Part shown: positions 11,643-22,528 of the stretch, piece by piece
How the letters are laid out: each line of letters begins with the position of its first letter
How positions within the stretch are numbered: position 1 is the stretch's first letter
Source of the DNA: Verrucomicrobiota bacterium
GTDB taxonomy: Bacteria > Verrucomicrobiota > Verrucomicrobiia > Opitutales > Oceanipulchritudinaceae
DNA: 64,000 nt
Direction: 5' to 3'
Assembly (NCBI GenBank): GCA_021208135.1
Contig: JAJOKB010000069.1
Coordinates: 1 to 64,000, forward strand
Made by a program: the position numbers and the translations under genes
The notes under the pieces: model-generated
Database searches by the model: none
The model's input: the letters and a program-made list of their open reading frames with translations, nothing else
Told to the model about the DNA's origin: nothing

Positions 11643-12227
11643 CTACAGGTACAGGGCGCTCGCTTTGCCCACCCCCTGGTAGTGGCTGCGTCCGTGCGCC
11701 GCAGCCTGCTCTTCCAGCGATTGGCGACTTCCTGCCCGGTGGCGGTAAATGCGCTTAAATCCTAAGATCTGTTCCCAGCTCTCCGGATTGAGCCCCATGC
11801 GGCGCAGCACCTGCGCGGTTTCCTCCTGCAGGCACCCCTTCCCCTCACGGCTCAACCGTCCCAAATCCTCCAGCAACGCCACGTACTCGCCCAGAGTGAT
11901 TTCCTGCACCGGCCACTCCACCTCCGCAAAGATCTCCTCCAAAGGGCAGAGACTCTCACTGAGCCTCACCGCACGCCCTTCCAACGCCTTATCCATCGGC
12001 GTGCTCCACTGCCCCGACAGCCCCGCTCGCAGACGGTTGCTGATCGCGGTATGGTGGCTCCGCAGCAAATCCAGCGACGCTCCCGCCCGTACCGGGTTTA
12101 AGTCCACATAACTCATCGCCATCAGCACCGCTCCGCGGTCCTCCAGCTTCAGACTGTGAAACCGGTCCTGCCAGAAGTGACCCTTGCAACCGTCCTCCTG
12201 ATTAAACTTCTTGGCGATCACTTCATT
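11643..12227 (-). pseudogene. REP-associated tyrosine transposase (RAYT/Y1_Tnp) remnant, 5' end lost at ISL3 boundary
   Basis: DGCKGHFWQDRFHSLKLEDRGAVLMAMSYVDLNPVRAG is typical of the C-terminal half of RAYT/Transposase_17 proteins. The N-terminal part is absent; homology stops at the IS end (12228). Confidence 0.75.
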
Positions 12228-13570
12228 GGTTCCTCGCTAATCTCCGTTGAAGAAGGTTGAAAGGCGTGGTTGGAGAAGTCAATCTGCGGACCATGGAGTT
12301 AAAGACATTGTTTCATCAGTTGTTGGGATTGGGCGAGAGTTGGGAAGTGGTATCACTTGCAGTGGATCGCTCCAGTGGGACTGTGGAAATACACATTCAG
12401 GAAAGTTCCCGGTTTTGGGAACTGGGGGTGAAGTGTGCTGAAAGTGGCGATACAATGGTACCTTACGGTCACGGGGCCCAGCGTCGTTGGCGGCACTTGA
12501 ATATATTCGAATATCGCTGTGAGATCGTGTGCGCCCTGCCGCGTGGACGTTGTATGAGTAGTGGGAAAGTCAGTACAGTCCGTGCACCGTGGGAGGGACT
12601 GAGCAAGAGCTTCACGGTTGCCTTTGAATCCTTTTGTCTGTTTCTGGCAAAGGAGATGCCGATGGCGCAGGTTTCGGCCTGTGTTGGGGAACATCACACC
12701 AAATTATGGCGGACGCTGAAACGCCATGTGGTGAAGGCCCGTCCGAACAAGTCGATGGCGGATCTGCGCGTGCTCGGATGCGATGAGATGTCGATTCGCA
12801 AAGGGCACAATTACGCGACGGTTTTTGCGGACCTGGAGAAGCGGGAAGTGATATTTGCCACAGAAGGCAAGGATCAGAAAACATGGAAGGTGTTTGGGGA
12901 GGATCTGGCCAAGCACGGCGGCGACCTCAAAAGGATTGAGTACGCCTCAATGGATATGAGCGGTGCCTACAAGGCAGCAGCCAAGGAATATGCCCCGCAG
13001 GCAATCAAGGTCTTTGATAAGTTTCATGTTATCAAGCTGGCCAATGATGCCCTTGACCAGGTGCGCCGTACGGAGTGCCGCAATCACCCGTTTTACCGCC
13101 ACCAGATGAAGAACACCCGCTACCACTGGTTGAAGAATCCGCAGAAACTCGATGAGCAACAACAGCAAAAGCTGGATGCGATAGCGAAAATGAATCTGAG
13201 CACTTCGAAGGCTTATCAAATGAAGCTCAACTTGCAGGATGTTTACCGAATGGAGGATCACTTGAGGGCGCACCGCGGGATGAGGGCCTGGATCAGATGG
13301 GTCAGGCAAATCGCCGCTAAAGACGTCTATCTCAAGCCAATGCAACGCCTTGCCGCAACCATTGCGGAGCACCTTGATGGAATCCTCGCCCACTGGCAAG
13401 ACAAGGTGACCAACGCCTTTATGGAAGGCCTCATGAGCGTGTTCTCAGCCACCAAACGCAAAGCCAGAGGATACCGCACTTTTGCAAACCTCAGAGCCAT
13501 GCTCTACTTCACCGCCTCAAATCTCGACATCCCATGTGCCGCCTATTTCAACGCGAAATAGCGAGGAACC
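12228..13570 (+). mobile_element. ISL3-family insertion sequence, 1343 bp
   Basis: Terminal inverted repeats GGTTCCTCGCTAATCTCCGTTGAA (12228-12251) and the complement of TTCAACGCGAAATAGCGAGGAACC (13547-13570), 20/24 matches, flanking one transposase ORF. Confidence 0.9.
12257..13561 (+). CDS. ISL3 family transposase
   Basis: LRVLGCDEMSIRKGHNYATVFADLEKREVIF, SMDMSGAYKAAAKEYAPQAIKVFDKFHVIKLANDALDQVRR, AFMEGLMSVFSATKRKARGYRTFANLRAMLYF. The stop codon lies inside the right TIR. Start could be the internal ATG at 12294 (MELKTLFHQ). Confidence 0.92.
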   Translation: MKGVVGEVNLRTMELKTLFHQLLGLGESWEVVSLAVDRSSGTVEIHIQESSRFWELGVKCAESGDTMVPYGHGAQRRWRHLNIFEYRCEIVCALPRGRCMSSGKVSTVRAPWEGLSKSFTVAFESFCLFLAKEMPMAQVSACVGEHHTKLWRTLKRHVVKARPNKSMADLRVLGCDEMSIRKGHNYATVFADLEKREVIFATEGKDQKTWKVFGEDLAKHGGDLKRIEYASMDMSGAYKAAAKEYAPQAIKVFDKFHVIKLANDALDQVRRTECRNHPFYRHQMKNTRYHWLKNPQKLDEQQQQKLDAIAKMNLSTSKAYQMKLNLQDVYRMEDHLRAHRGMRAWIRWVRQIAAKDVYLKPMQRLAATIAEHLDGILAHWQDKVTNAFMEGLMSVFSATKRKARGYRTFANLRAMLYFTASNLDIPCAAYFNAK

Positions 13571-13920
13571 AAAATTTAGCGGTTTGTAAATTTACCAGAA
13601 TTCACACTCGCTGAAAATACCCATTTGCTTCTTTTTAAGTGCCATTTTGCGCATAACTCAGACTGGAAGTACTTGATCCCCAAGACCAAAAAAGTTTGAT
13701 CGAAAGCAATAAAGTACGTTGCTAAATCAGCATCATGGTTGACCGACCACGCAAATACGGCCTGATTTTCCTGCAATCTGTTTTATTATGGAGCAGGTTC
13801 AGTAGACAATTTCGCGATCCATTGCTTTCAGTTCACCATTCCCGAAAAAGCCTGAAGAACTAAACCCCATCCGCACGCCTTCAACAGAAAAACAGGGGGA
13901 CTGCATTCGGTATGGTGGCG

Positions 13921-14922
13921 CTACGAATCCTGCAAGAGACGCTTTGCTTCCTCAATTTGAATACCCTTGGAAACCAACACCGCAATGGCCCGATCGAGTT
14001 TTGCATTCTGCTCAACGATTTTATCCTCCTTTTGCGCGATGATACCCTCCTTCTCTGCAATAATATCCTCCTTTTCCGCAATAATATCCTCCTTTTCCGC
14101 AATAATATCCTCCTTTTCCGCAATAATATCCTCCTTTCTGGCAATCAGATCCTCGCGGTAGGCGATGGTGCGTTCGAGGCGTTCGAGTTCATTGAGGTAA
14201 TCTTCCTCGACCTGCATTTTGTCGCGAATTGCCGGTTCGGAGACTGCCTTCATCAAGCGGCGGATCACCGGCTGAAATCGTTCCGGGTAGTCGTCATCGC
14301 AGATACTCAACACTTGCAGGCTGGGTGGTTCCGCTTGCGTTTGATCAAATAATCCCAGCAAACGCTCCAGATCGGTCTGACGACTCGGTTTGAGCAGTGG
14401 TATCTGCACCACGATACTGTCGTGGGTCAGGCTTTCGATGAATTCTTCACGCGGACCGGTTATCACCTTGCCCGCCATGTCCCGGTATTCGCGGGTAACT
14501 CTAATGACCGGTTCGCGGATATAATCCAGTTTGTGCCCAAGCAAATAGATGCTGAAGATAGGCAAAGCACAGGGTGCTTTGAGCGGGTCTTCGCACACGT
14601 TGTTTTCCGAGGCATACTGCTGCCCCAAATACTTGCGGAAACGCATGATGTCAGTCGCGTACTTCGCCTTTTGGATCTCAATGATCACCAGTTTCTCCGT
14701 CCCGTCCTTCGACCGGATGCGGGCGGCAAAATCAATGCGGAACACTGTCAAACTCTTGCGCTCAATATCCGTGTTATGTTCGGTAGGCCGCAACTCCAGA
14801 TCAACCACCTCCTCATCCATCAGCACACTCAAAAAAAACCGCGCCACTCGATTATCGTCCAACAGGTACTTAAAGGCACCGTCATAGATCGGATTGGCAA
14901 TGCGTGTTCGTTCAGATTTCAT
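13921..14922 (-). CDS. Rpn family recombination-promoting nuclease / PD-(D/E)XK nuclease family transposase
   Basis: NPIYDGAFKYLLDDNRVARFFLSVLMDEEVVDLELRPTEH ... VFRIDFAARIRSKDGTEKLVIIEIQKAKYATDIMRFRKYLGQQY, with a repetitive coiled-coil C-terminus. Confidence 0.85.
   Translation of the reverse strand: MKSERTRIANPIYDGAFKYLLDDNRVARFFLSVLMDEEVVDLELRPTEHNTDIERKSLTVFRIDFAARIRSKDGTEKLVIIEIQKAKYATDIMRFRKYLGQQYASENNVCEDPLKAPCALPIFSIYLLGHKLDYIREPVIRVTREYRDMAGKVITGPREEFIESLTHDSIVVQIPLLKPSRQTDLERLLGLFDQTQAEPPSLQVLSICDDDYPERFQPVIRRLMKAVSEPAIRDKMQVEEDYLNELERLERTIAYREDLIARKEDIIAEKEDIIAEKEDIIAEKEDIIAEKEGIIAQKEDKIVEQNAKLDRAIAVLVSKGIQIEEAKRLLQDS
14057..14140. repeat. 21-bp tandem repeat (3 perfect copies plus degenerate flanks) encoding heptads EDIIAEK
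   Basis: GCAATAATATCCTCCTTTTCC at 14057, 14078 and 14099, with a near-copy at 14120. Confidence 0.92.
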
Positions 14923-15078
14923 GCCTGATCATTTTTCGAAATCAATCATTCCTGTCAAGTTTGTGCTTAGCTTTTCGCACGAAGTGACCAGATTGTTTGG
15001 CTGGCCCCTTTCGAATCAAGCCGCCCTTGTTGGGCTACACACTGAGGCCGAGCCTGATTCGCTGCATGAACCTGGAAC

Positions 15079-18000
15079 TTAATCCTGCAGAGTCACTTGC
15101 AGGCGGAGAAAGCCGCGGGGCCCTGGGGTTTGGACTTGAACCTCTTGAATGCCTGGGATGCCGTTGTTGGCACCATGACCTTGCCAAACCGGTTCAGTGC
15201 CCCAATCATTAAGATCGGTACTGAGCCAAACGGCATAAAGAATCGAAGGATCGTCAATTCGATGGAAGCTGAGTTGAAGGCCCAGACCATCGGGAGAAAG
15301 GCTGGCCTGCATTTGCGGCAGCAGGTCCGCGGCAGGAGTAGACTTAGTGCCGCCCAAGGCATAGCGCACGAGGTTGACGACACCATCGGTGACATCGGTG
15401 GCATCTCCCACGATTGCGTTGGATGCCGCCCAATTGGCGTATAGACTCTGGCCATCGGTGGGCTGGACTTCAATTTCAAGGTCAAAAATTTGCCAAGTGA
15501 CATAATCGCCGTCAGTCACAGTGAGCATGATCTCAAATGTTCCGCTTTCCGTGGGTGTACCACTCAACTGAGCACTACCGTCTCCGTTTTGTGTCAGAGT
15601 TATACCAGAGGGCAAATCATTACTGTTAACGGCGAAAAAACAGACTTGCGGCGTCAGTATCACTATCAGTGGCAGTGATGGCATAAAGGTAAGGTGCCCC
15701 TGCCTGCGCCGTGACAACCGGTTCGGAAGTAAACAGAGGGGGGGATCAATGGCCCCTGGCTTTCTGCCGTTATCTTCAAATCATCGATATTGAATCCATA
15801 GGAAACCTGCGTGTTATCTGTTTGTAACTGGAAGCGAATAAAGACTTGGCTGCGATTGTTGGCCGCTGACGGCAAGTCAATGGATTGCTGCGTCCAGGAA
15901 CTATCATTGAAAGCAGAGCTGTTCTCCCAGATTTTTTGCCAATTGATGCCATCCAGAGAATAATGAACGCGGGCGTCATCTCGGTGGCGGTTGTTGGGAT
16001 TGCCGCTCAGAAGGTAAGCCAACCCGAGCCAGCGCCTGTACTCCAGGCGTACATTGGTGCGGTTAACGGTGCTGAACGGCGGCAAGGTTGCGGTAATATT
16101 GATATTATTTTCGTAGTTACCATTCAGGTAAGTACCCAGGACTTGTGAACCGACAAAAGCACTGCCGGGACCACTGACCGAGGCCTGATTGGGCACACCC
16201 ACCTGCCAGGCACCGGTTAAGGACAAACCATCAGCGGATTCAAACGTATTGCTGTACAGAACATGGATCCCAGTGGCGCTGCCTGAGATCGGCATCAGGA
16301 AACCATTGGGCAAAATGGATTCAGTCCCATCCGGAGCACGCACTACGACGTCGTAAAAACCGGGATCAATCCCTTGAAGATCCATGTGAAAGTCGATGCG
16401 GTCACCGAGCGGGATAACCCGGTACGCCTGGACAACCGGCGAACCTTGACGCCTGAGGAGAACATCGCTACCCAGGACAAATCCGGCTCCCTGAACTGAC
16501 ATAGGCACATTGTTGAGTTCAGTACCTTCGGCTGGCGTGATGGCGGCGATTGATGCCGGGGTGGAGGAGGCGGAAACCAAACCCACTCAGGCCAACGAGA
16601 ATGGTTGAGGGCAGACCACCGCTCAGATTCCCCTTGTGGGTGATCTGAACGGTGTAAGTGCCGGCAGTCGGTGCTGAAATAAAAACCTGTTCAGCCGGAT
16701 CGGTAAAATTATCTCCAGTTGTGGCATGGGCATTGAATAAACTGGAGTCAAAGGGTGCGGTACTCCCCTGCCCTGTAACGAATGGCAACACATAAGGATG
16801 ATAAACCTCACCTTCAGGGCCGATGACGCGCATATCCAGATCGTTGACTAACCGAGGGCTGCGATCGGTACTATCGCTGACCAAGGCACCACCGGGAACA
16901 TCAAGCCAAGCCAAACTGACCCGAACGGGTTGAGTTCCATCGCTGACGTATTGGTAACTCCACGTCTGTCCGGGCATTAAGCGTTCTTCACGCAACACAC
17001 GGGCGTACGAATTTTCGGCGTGAAAACGCAACTTTTGCCCCGATTTGTGCACATTGACCACACCCCACCCGAAGGTGTAGTCCGGCCCCGGATTACCGCG
17101 ATCATCAGCGGTATTCATCAAAAGTGCCTTATAAGTAGAAGAGCGGAAAAAATGACCCGGGAAGCGCTGACGCACGTAGTCGATCAAGAGCAAAGCACTG
17201 CCCGCCGCATTGGGGGAAGCCATGGAAGTACCTTGCCAACTGGCTGTACTGGATGTGCCCGTGGTGGACAACACCCCTACCCCATTGGCGACAAAATCAG
17301 GTTTGATTCTGCCATCCCAGGTTGGACCTCTGGAACTGAAGCTGGCGATATTGCCACCACTGGTGTAATTGCCATTGGCATCGCGCAAAACGTCGGTGAC
17401 CGCACCGATGGTAATGACATTTTTTCCGATGGGATTTCCGCCGCCCAAGGTTTCAAAGCTGGGCCCACTATTGGAAGCGGCATAAAAATGCACGTAATAG
17501 GGAAAATCCCGCAGGACCTGATCAAAGCTCCTGGATAAAGCGGTGTAGCGGGTATTGGGCAGCTCCGTGCCCAAGGAAGTATTGCCAATGACCGACTTCA
17601 TTTGCAGCTCTCCAGTAATGGGATTGAGCCCATTGTGCAGCTCACCTGGAAAACGCATACCATAAGTGGAGATATGACTGGTGCTCTGCTGAATCAAGGA
17701 ACGAATCCAGGCCCTGGGTGCCATACCCAGCAAACGTGAATCGTATCCCCAGGCTGTAACTGTGCCGGTGACATGAGTCATGTGATTGCGATTCGCATTG
17801 TCATACCAGGGGGTCTCCTTGACCAGAATCCTGGAGCCGCCGTTGTCCGGTAATTGAAACTCCAGATGCTCGTGAATTTCGCCGTGATCGTTGATATTTA
17901 CATACAATCCGGTTCCGTCGATAGTGGCTCCCACCGCCGGATCAAAATCAGCATTCCAGCGCACCAGATGCGCTCCGGTGGAAATAGCAGCTTCGATGTT

Positions 18001-18498
18001 AGCGGTGAAAACATACAAGGGCTCACCCTCATCAAAGCCAATCAAGGCGTAACCTCTGCCGTGGGCATCCATACCTCCGGTTGAAATACCCAGGGCGCGG
18101 GCGCGATCCAAAACAAGTTCGCGGTGAACCATATCGGCTTCCCAAGCCCATAGTCTGTATGTCTCAACTTCATGATCAGCCAAGTCGTGTCCAAACCAAG
18201 CGCGTTGAGCACGTAATAAGCCATGGAATTGACGGATCTCGGTCACATCAACATCAGGAAAATCCTTACTTATACGCGCGTAGGCCCGTTCAAGGCCTTG
18301 GGAAGGTTTAGCCTCGGAGGTCGCAGCATGCACCGCAACAGGTTGAGCAGACAAAGCGCTGGTACCATCCAATATCAAATACACAGAAAGGATGATAAAA
18401 AATACCAAAGCAGGGGTAGACTTGATTGACATATTTTTTAAACGAAAAACACACTCATACAAGGAACGTAACTTATTGAATACCATTACTATGCACAC
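15079..18498 (-). CDS. Secreted S8 (subtilisin-like) serine peptidase with C-terminal modules (frameshifts near 16570, at 15738-15744 and 15635-15640)
   Basis: ORF 16519..18498 has NHMTHVTGTV, AASNSGPSFE and GTSMASPNAAGSALLL. Fixing G7 at 15738 and A6 at 15635 joins the downstream ORFs (PPLFTSEPVVTAQAGAPYLYAITATDSDTDAASLFFAVNSNDLPSG). Confidence 0.85.
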
Positions 18499-18609
18499 AA
18501 AGCATCCAATTTCCAGCGAATTTCATTTTGACAGTACAAAAAGCCGCTCTCGACACACAAAAAAGGGCTGATTGAATGCGCTTTGTAGTAATTTTCTATT
18601 CTTATTTCC

Positions 18610-19633
18610 ATGAGTCTTATCCACGATCAAATTGAATTTCACAATGTGGCTGCGCTTGAGCCAATGAATGGTATGCCGGGATTATGTCCGGTCAGATTTC
18701 CGCGCCAACTGCGACCTGTTATGAACAAGTATGCGCGCACGGTTCCAGTGGACATGGCGGGAGTAGAGTTGAGGTTTGTAACCGAGTGTCCACAGACCAG
18801 GGTAGCGTTCACGGCTCATGCCGGCGAAGTCATACTCAATATCTTCTGCGGCAATTTTCATCAGCGTGAGTTGCGCATCGCTCCGGGCACAACGCATGTA
18901 TTACAATTGGAAAAGTCTCCATGGTTTTCCAAGGTCGATGTTCCGGCTCTTGGATTGGGAGGATTCAGTCACAAAGTTTGGCGCATTCAGGTAAGCTATG
19001 GTACCATGAGCTACCTGGGGATTGAGACCTTCAGCGATGCCTTGCGGCCCCCTACTGATGCGGAAAAGCCGCGCTTGCGTTATTTGGCCTTTGGTTCGTC
19101 AATCAACACACTCGTACGCTGAGGGATATCCCTATCAAGCGGCACGCCGCCTGAAAGTGGATGTACTGAACAAAGGACTTTCCGGTTCGTGCCGATATTT
19201 GAGCCGGAGACGGTGGACTTTTTGGCCAATGAAAACAAGTGGGACTTTTGCATCTTTGGAACTGGGTGTGAACATGCGCGAGCTGTTTACGCCGGAAGAG
19301 TTTGCCCAGCGCAGCCGCTATCTGGTGAAAACCTTGCGAGCCGCGAAGCCGAATGCGCCCCTGTTTTTAATTACCCACTTTACCAACCGCGATCATTTTT
19401 CAGAGTCGGAGGACGGCGCAAAGACCCGAGCCAACCAACAGGCCTTTGATGCACATATTCGGCAATTGGCCACGGACTACCGTGACGACAACGTTTATCT
19501 CATTGAGGGACGGGATGTGTTAACGGATTTCACCGGGCTGTCAGCTGATTTGTTACATCCTTCAGCGCATGGGCATATGATTATGGGTGAAAATTTGGCG
19601 CGGGTTATGCAGCCCATAGTTGGGCGTATGTAG
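18610..19633 (+). CDS. SGNH/GDSL hydrolase (carbohydrate-esterase-like), frameshifted
   Basis: ORFs 18610..19122 and 19022..19633: LRYLAFGSS..THSYAEGYPYQAARRLKVDVLNKGLSGSC ... LELGVNMRELFTPEEFAQRSRYLVKTLRAAKPNAPLFLIT ... LHPSAHGHMIMGENLA. Confidence 0.8.
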
Positions 19634-20778
19634 TTTTTTTTGTGGAACAGGAATATCCTTGAGCGGCAGTAGAAACAAGCTGAGCTTGTTCCTCTACTTT
19701 CGGTCGGTTTTTTTGGCGCCGGGTTCGGGGCTTTTTTGTGGCGGAAGGTTTGCATCCTGCGAGCGGAAGTACGGAGCCGCGATCCACCCAACTACCCTCC
19801 ACCATCATGGTTTTGGGGCGTTCGGGAATACCGCGCTCGTTGCGAATAATGTGCGCAGTTAAAATGTCGGCTGCTGCCCAACCGATGGATTCTGCTCCTT
19901 GCCGCACACCGGAGAGGTCACCAAAGTCGGCAGAAATGGCAATGGCGGGCACATCTTCGGGCATCCTTAATCCTGCCAGATTGAGGAAGCTATCCATGAT
20001 CCAACTTTCGGTGACAATTAAGACATCCGGACGGTGGCAACGATACCATTCCAGCATTTCCTCTGGACTGGAAACCTCTCGAAGCGGGGGTACAGGTTCG
20101 CAATTGACCTGTCCATCATGAACGAGTAGTAGGCACCGAACCAGGCATAATTGTCTCGCCCCAGGCTATTGCGGCAGGAGACAAAACCGGGACGACGATA
20201 GCCCATTTCAAACAACCGGTTCATTGCCAGAATCATATTGTTGTAGTGATGGGGAATGACCTTGTTCAGAGCTGGTTTATGAAAACGTTCCTCGGTGCAG
20301 ATGAGAGAAACGATGCTCCAATCCATTTCGAAGTTGCTGAGATTTTTTTGGAAAGGGTGGCAAGATTACACCCTCAATACCGCGAGATTTGCAAAATGGT
20401 GCTGATTCGCTGGGGACTCAATCTGGGTTGCAGCACGGAAATACGTGTCATTTGGTAACCCAGTTTCTCCAATCTAGCCTGAGCTGAAGCGATAAGCGTG
20501 TTGGTGTAAGGGTCGGCGGTGAATGACTTGCGGTCTTCGAATAGATCCAGAACCGCGACAAAAGACCGGGTTTCGATCTTCTGGTTCATGCGGATCCTGC
20601 TCATTAATTTGACAATATCGGGATCGGGCACATAGCCCATCTCTTCAGCTGCCTTGCAAATGATATCGCGGGTGGATTCCTTTAATTTAGGATGATTGCG
20701 AAGCGCATATGAAACAGACATCACCGAATAACCCGTCTTGCGGGCTATGTCCACCAATGATACGCGCTCTTTACCCAT
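19605..20778 (-). CDS. LacI family transcriptional regulator (frameshifted; 3' end uncertain)
   Basis: N-terminal HTH VSLVDIARKTGYSVMSVSYALRNHPKLKESTRDIICKAAEEMGYVPDP. Effector-domain segments in ORFs 20018..20326 and 19605..20057 (DVLIVTESWIMDSFLNLAGLRMPEDVPAIAIS). Confidence 0.85.
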
Positions 20779-20843
20779 TTTGGTTTATGGTACAATTCTC
20801 ATTGCCCTTGTCGAATGAAATTTACCTGGCGAGGTAAATGGAA

Positions 20844-22415
20844 CTAGGAATGTGCTTGATAGGAAATCCGGGTAAAGTCAGCAGTTGATCGGCTAACCTG
20901 CCCATTGCCAGACGCGAAAGGACCCATTGTGACACCTGTCCAACCCGTGGACAATTCAGTTGATAAAAATCGAATGGGACAGCGGTCCAGGACGGTGAGA
21001 GCCTGTTCTGATTGTCCGGCGGAAAAGGTATAGTGCGTCCAGTTACCAGACACCTGAAAATGGCAAACATCGCCATTAAAGGGAATGCGGGCCATGGTCT
21101 GGTACATATCGAGCACACGACGCCGCACCCGCAGAAACACACCGGTGCTTTCACGGCAAATGGATAGTGTGAGAAAACAATCATCACTCTGGCGCAAGGC
21201 GATACCTGCCTCCTCTCCATAATTTGCTGGATTGAAACGCACAGTTGCCGAGAAAGTAAAATCAGGATCTGTCTGACGCCTGCACACATAGACCGGACAA
21301 TGAGCACCATCGAGGTGGGTGGCATTTCCGCGCAAGCGCAAACCACCGTCTGGCAAACGCTCACACTCTGACTGACTCAAAGGAGCCCTTAAGGTTGACC
21401 ACTGTGGGGCCAATCCGTCCTGACAAAAAACCGTATCATCGTCAGCAGTGTCCCAGGGTGCGGACGGAAGCGCAGGCCCTGTCATGGACAATTCAATAGG
21501 TCTGCCGGAATTGATCACGGGCCAACCATCGATCCAATCGACGGGAGCGAGAAAGGTTTCGCGTCCCATGACATGAAAATTATACCCATAACGCGGATCA
21601 TGCCGTGTGCCTAGAAATACGATCCACCAAGAGCCATCCTGAAGTTCAATCAAATCACCATGTCCAGTGTAGCGAATGGCATGCGGCACCTTGTGCCTGT
21701 GTGTCAAAATAGGATTGCCAGGGCAGGATTCAAAAGGTCCCCATGGGGACTGACTGCGCCCGATGGTTATCATATGTCCATAACCAGTTCCGCCTTCAGC
21801 ACAGAGCAAATAATACCAACCATTGATCTTGTACAAGTGAGGACCTTCGGCATCACTTGAGGAAAAAGCATCTGCAATCAGGCGCAAAGGTGTTAAAAGT
21901 TTACCAGTGGCGAGGTCGAGCTCAGCCTGTGCGATTTTGCTATGAAAGCGCCTGGTGTAATAAACCCTGCCATCGTCATCAAACAATAAAGATGGGTCAA
22001 AACAACCGGTATCGATCAAAGTAGGCTCTGACCAAGGACCCGCAGGATCGGTCGCCGTGACCAAAAAATTGCCACATCCACCGACATCGGTGGTGACCAA
22101 ATAAAACAGCCCCTTGTGATAACGTAACGTTGGGGCGAAAACGCCGAGTGAACCAGGCCGACCGGTCAAATTCAGTTGACTCGTGCGGGTTAGCGCATGG
22201 CCGATGGGACGCCAATGTACCAGATCGCGGCTGTGATACAAAGGGACACCGGGAAAATATTCAAACGAGCTGACGGCAAGATAAAAGTCGTCTCCTACCC
22301 TGCATATGGAAGGGTCCGGATTAAAACCCTTGATCACCGGGTTGGTGAAGGACACTGGTTTGCTGGACTGAATATCCAAAGTTCCGTTGCGCAACTCGTC
22401 TAATGCTATGGCCAT
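20844..22415 (-). CDS. Glycoside hydrolase family 43 (beta-xylosidase / alpha-arabinofuranosidase-like), no signal peptide
   Basis: FTNPVIKGFNPDPSICRVGDDFYLAVSSFEYFPGVPLYHSRDLVHWRPIGHALTR ... GVFAPTLRYHKGLFYLVTT ... DPSLLFDDDGRVYYT ... SDAEGPHLYKINGWYYLLCAEGGTGYGH. Confidence 0.92.
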   Translation of the reverse strand: MAIALDELRNGTLDIQSSKPVSFTNPVIKGFNPDPSICRVGDDFYLAVSSFEYFPGVPLYHSRDLVHWRPIGHALTRTSQLNLTGRPGSLGVFAPTLRYHKGLFYLVTTDVGGCGNFLVTATDPAGPWSEPTLIDTGCFDPSLLFDDDGRVYYTRRFHSKIAQAELDLATGKLLTPLRLIADAFSSSDAEGPHLYKINGWYYLLCAEGGTGYGHMITIGRSQSPWGPFESCPGNPILTHRHKVPHAIRYTGHGDLIELQDGSWWIVFLGTRHDPRYGYNFHVMGRETFLAPVDWIDGWPVINSGRPIELSMTGPALPSAPWDTADDDTVFCQDGLAPQWSTLRAPLSQSECERLPDGGLRLRGNATHLDGAHCPVYVCRRQTDPDFTFSATVRFNPANYGEEAGIALRQSDDCFLTLSICRESTGVFLRVRRRVLDMYQTMARIPFNGDVCHFQVSGNWTHYTFSAGQSEQALTVLDRCPIRFLSTELSTGWTGVTMGPFASGNGQVSRSTADFTRISYQAHS

Positions 22416-22435
22416 GGCTTGAATGGTTTGGAAAC

Positions 22436-22472
22436 ACGGGTCGGGCCACTGTTGATAGATGACCCGACCCGT
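22436..22472. repeat. Strong inverted repeat upstream of GH43
   Basis: ACGGGTCGGG (22436-22445) / CCCGACCCGT (22463-22472), perfect 10-bp arms. A second hairpin AAGGCAC/GTGCCTT lies at 22490-22510. Confidence 0.7.
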
Positions 22473-22528
22473 CCCCTACTACCCTGACAAAGGCACAACT
22501 GCCGTGCCTTGCCTATAAAAAGAATGGT

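Noticed and set aside
13576-13776. 66-aa minus-strand ORF next to the ISL3 right end
   Set aside because: No recognisable domain, no clear start context; may be a remnant but not supportable.
14057-14140. CRISPR-like array
   Set aside because: The 21-bp units are contiguous with no spacers and encode in-frame heptads.
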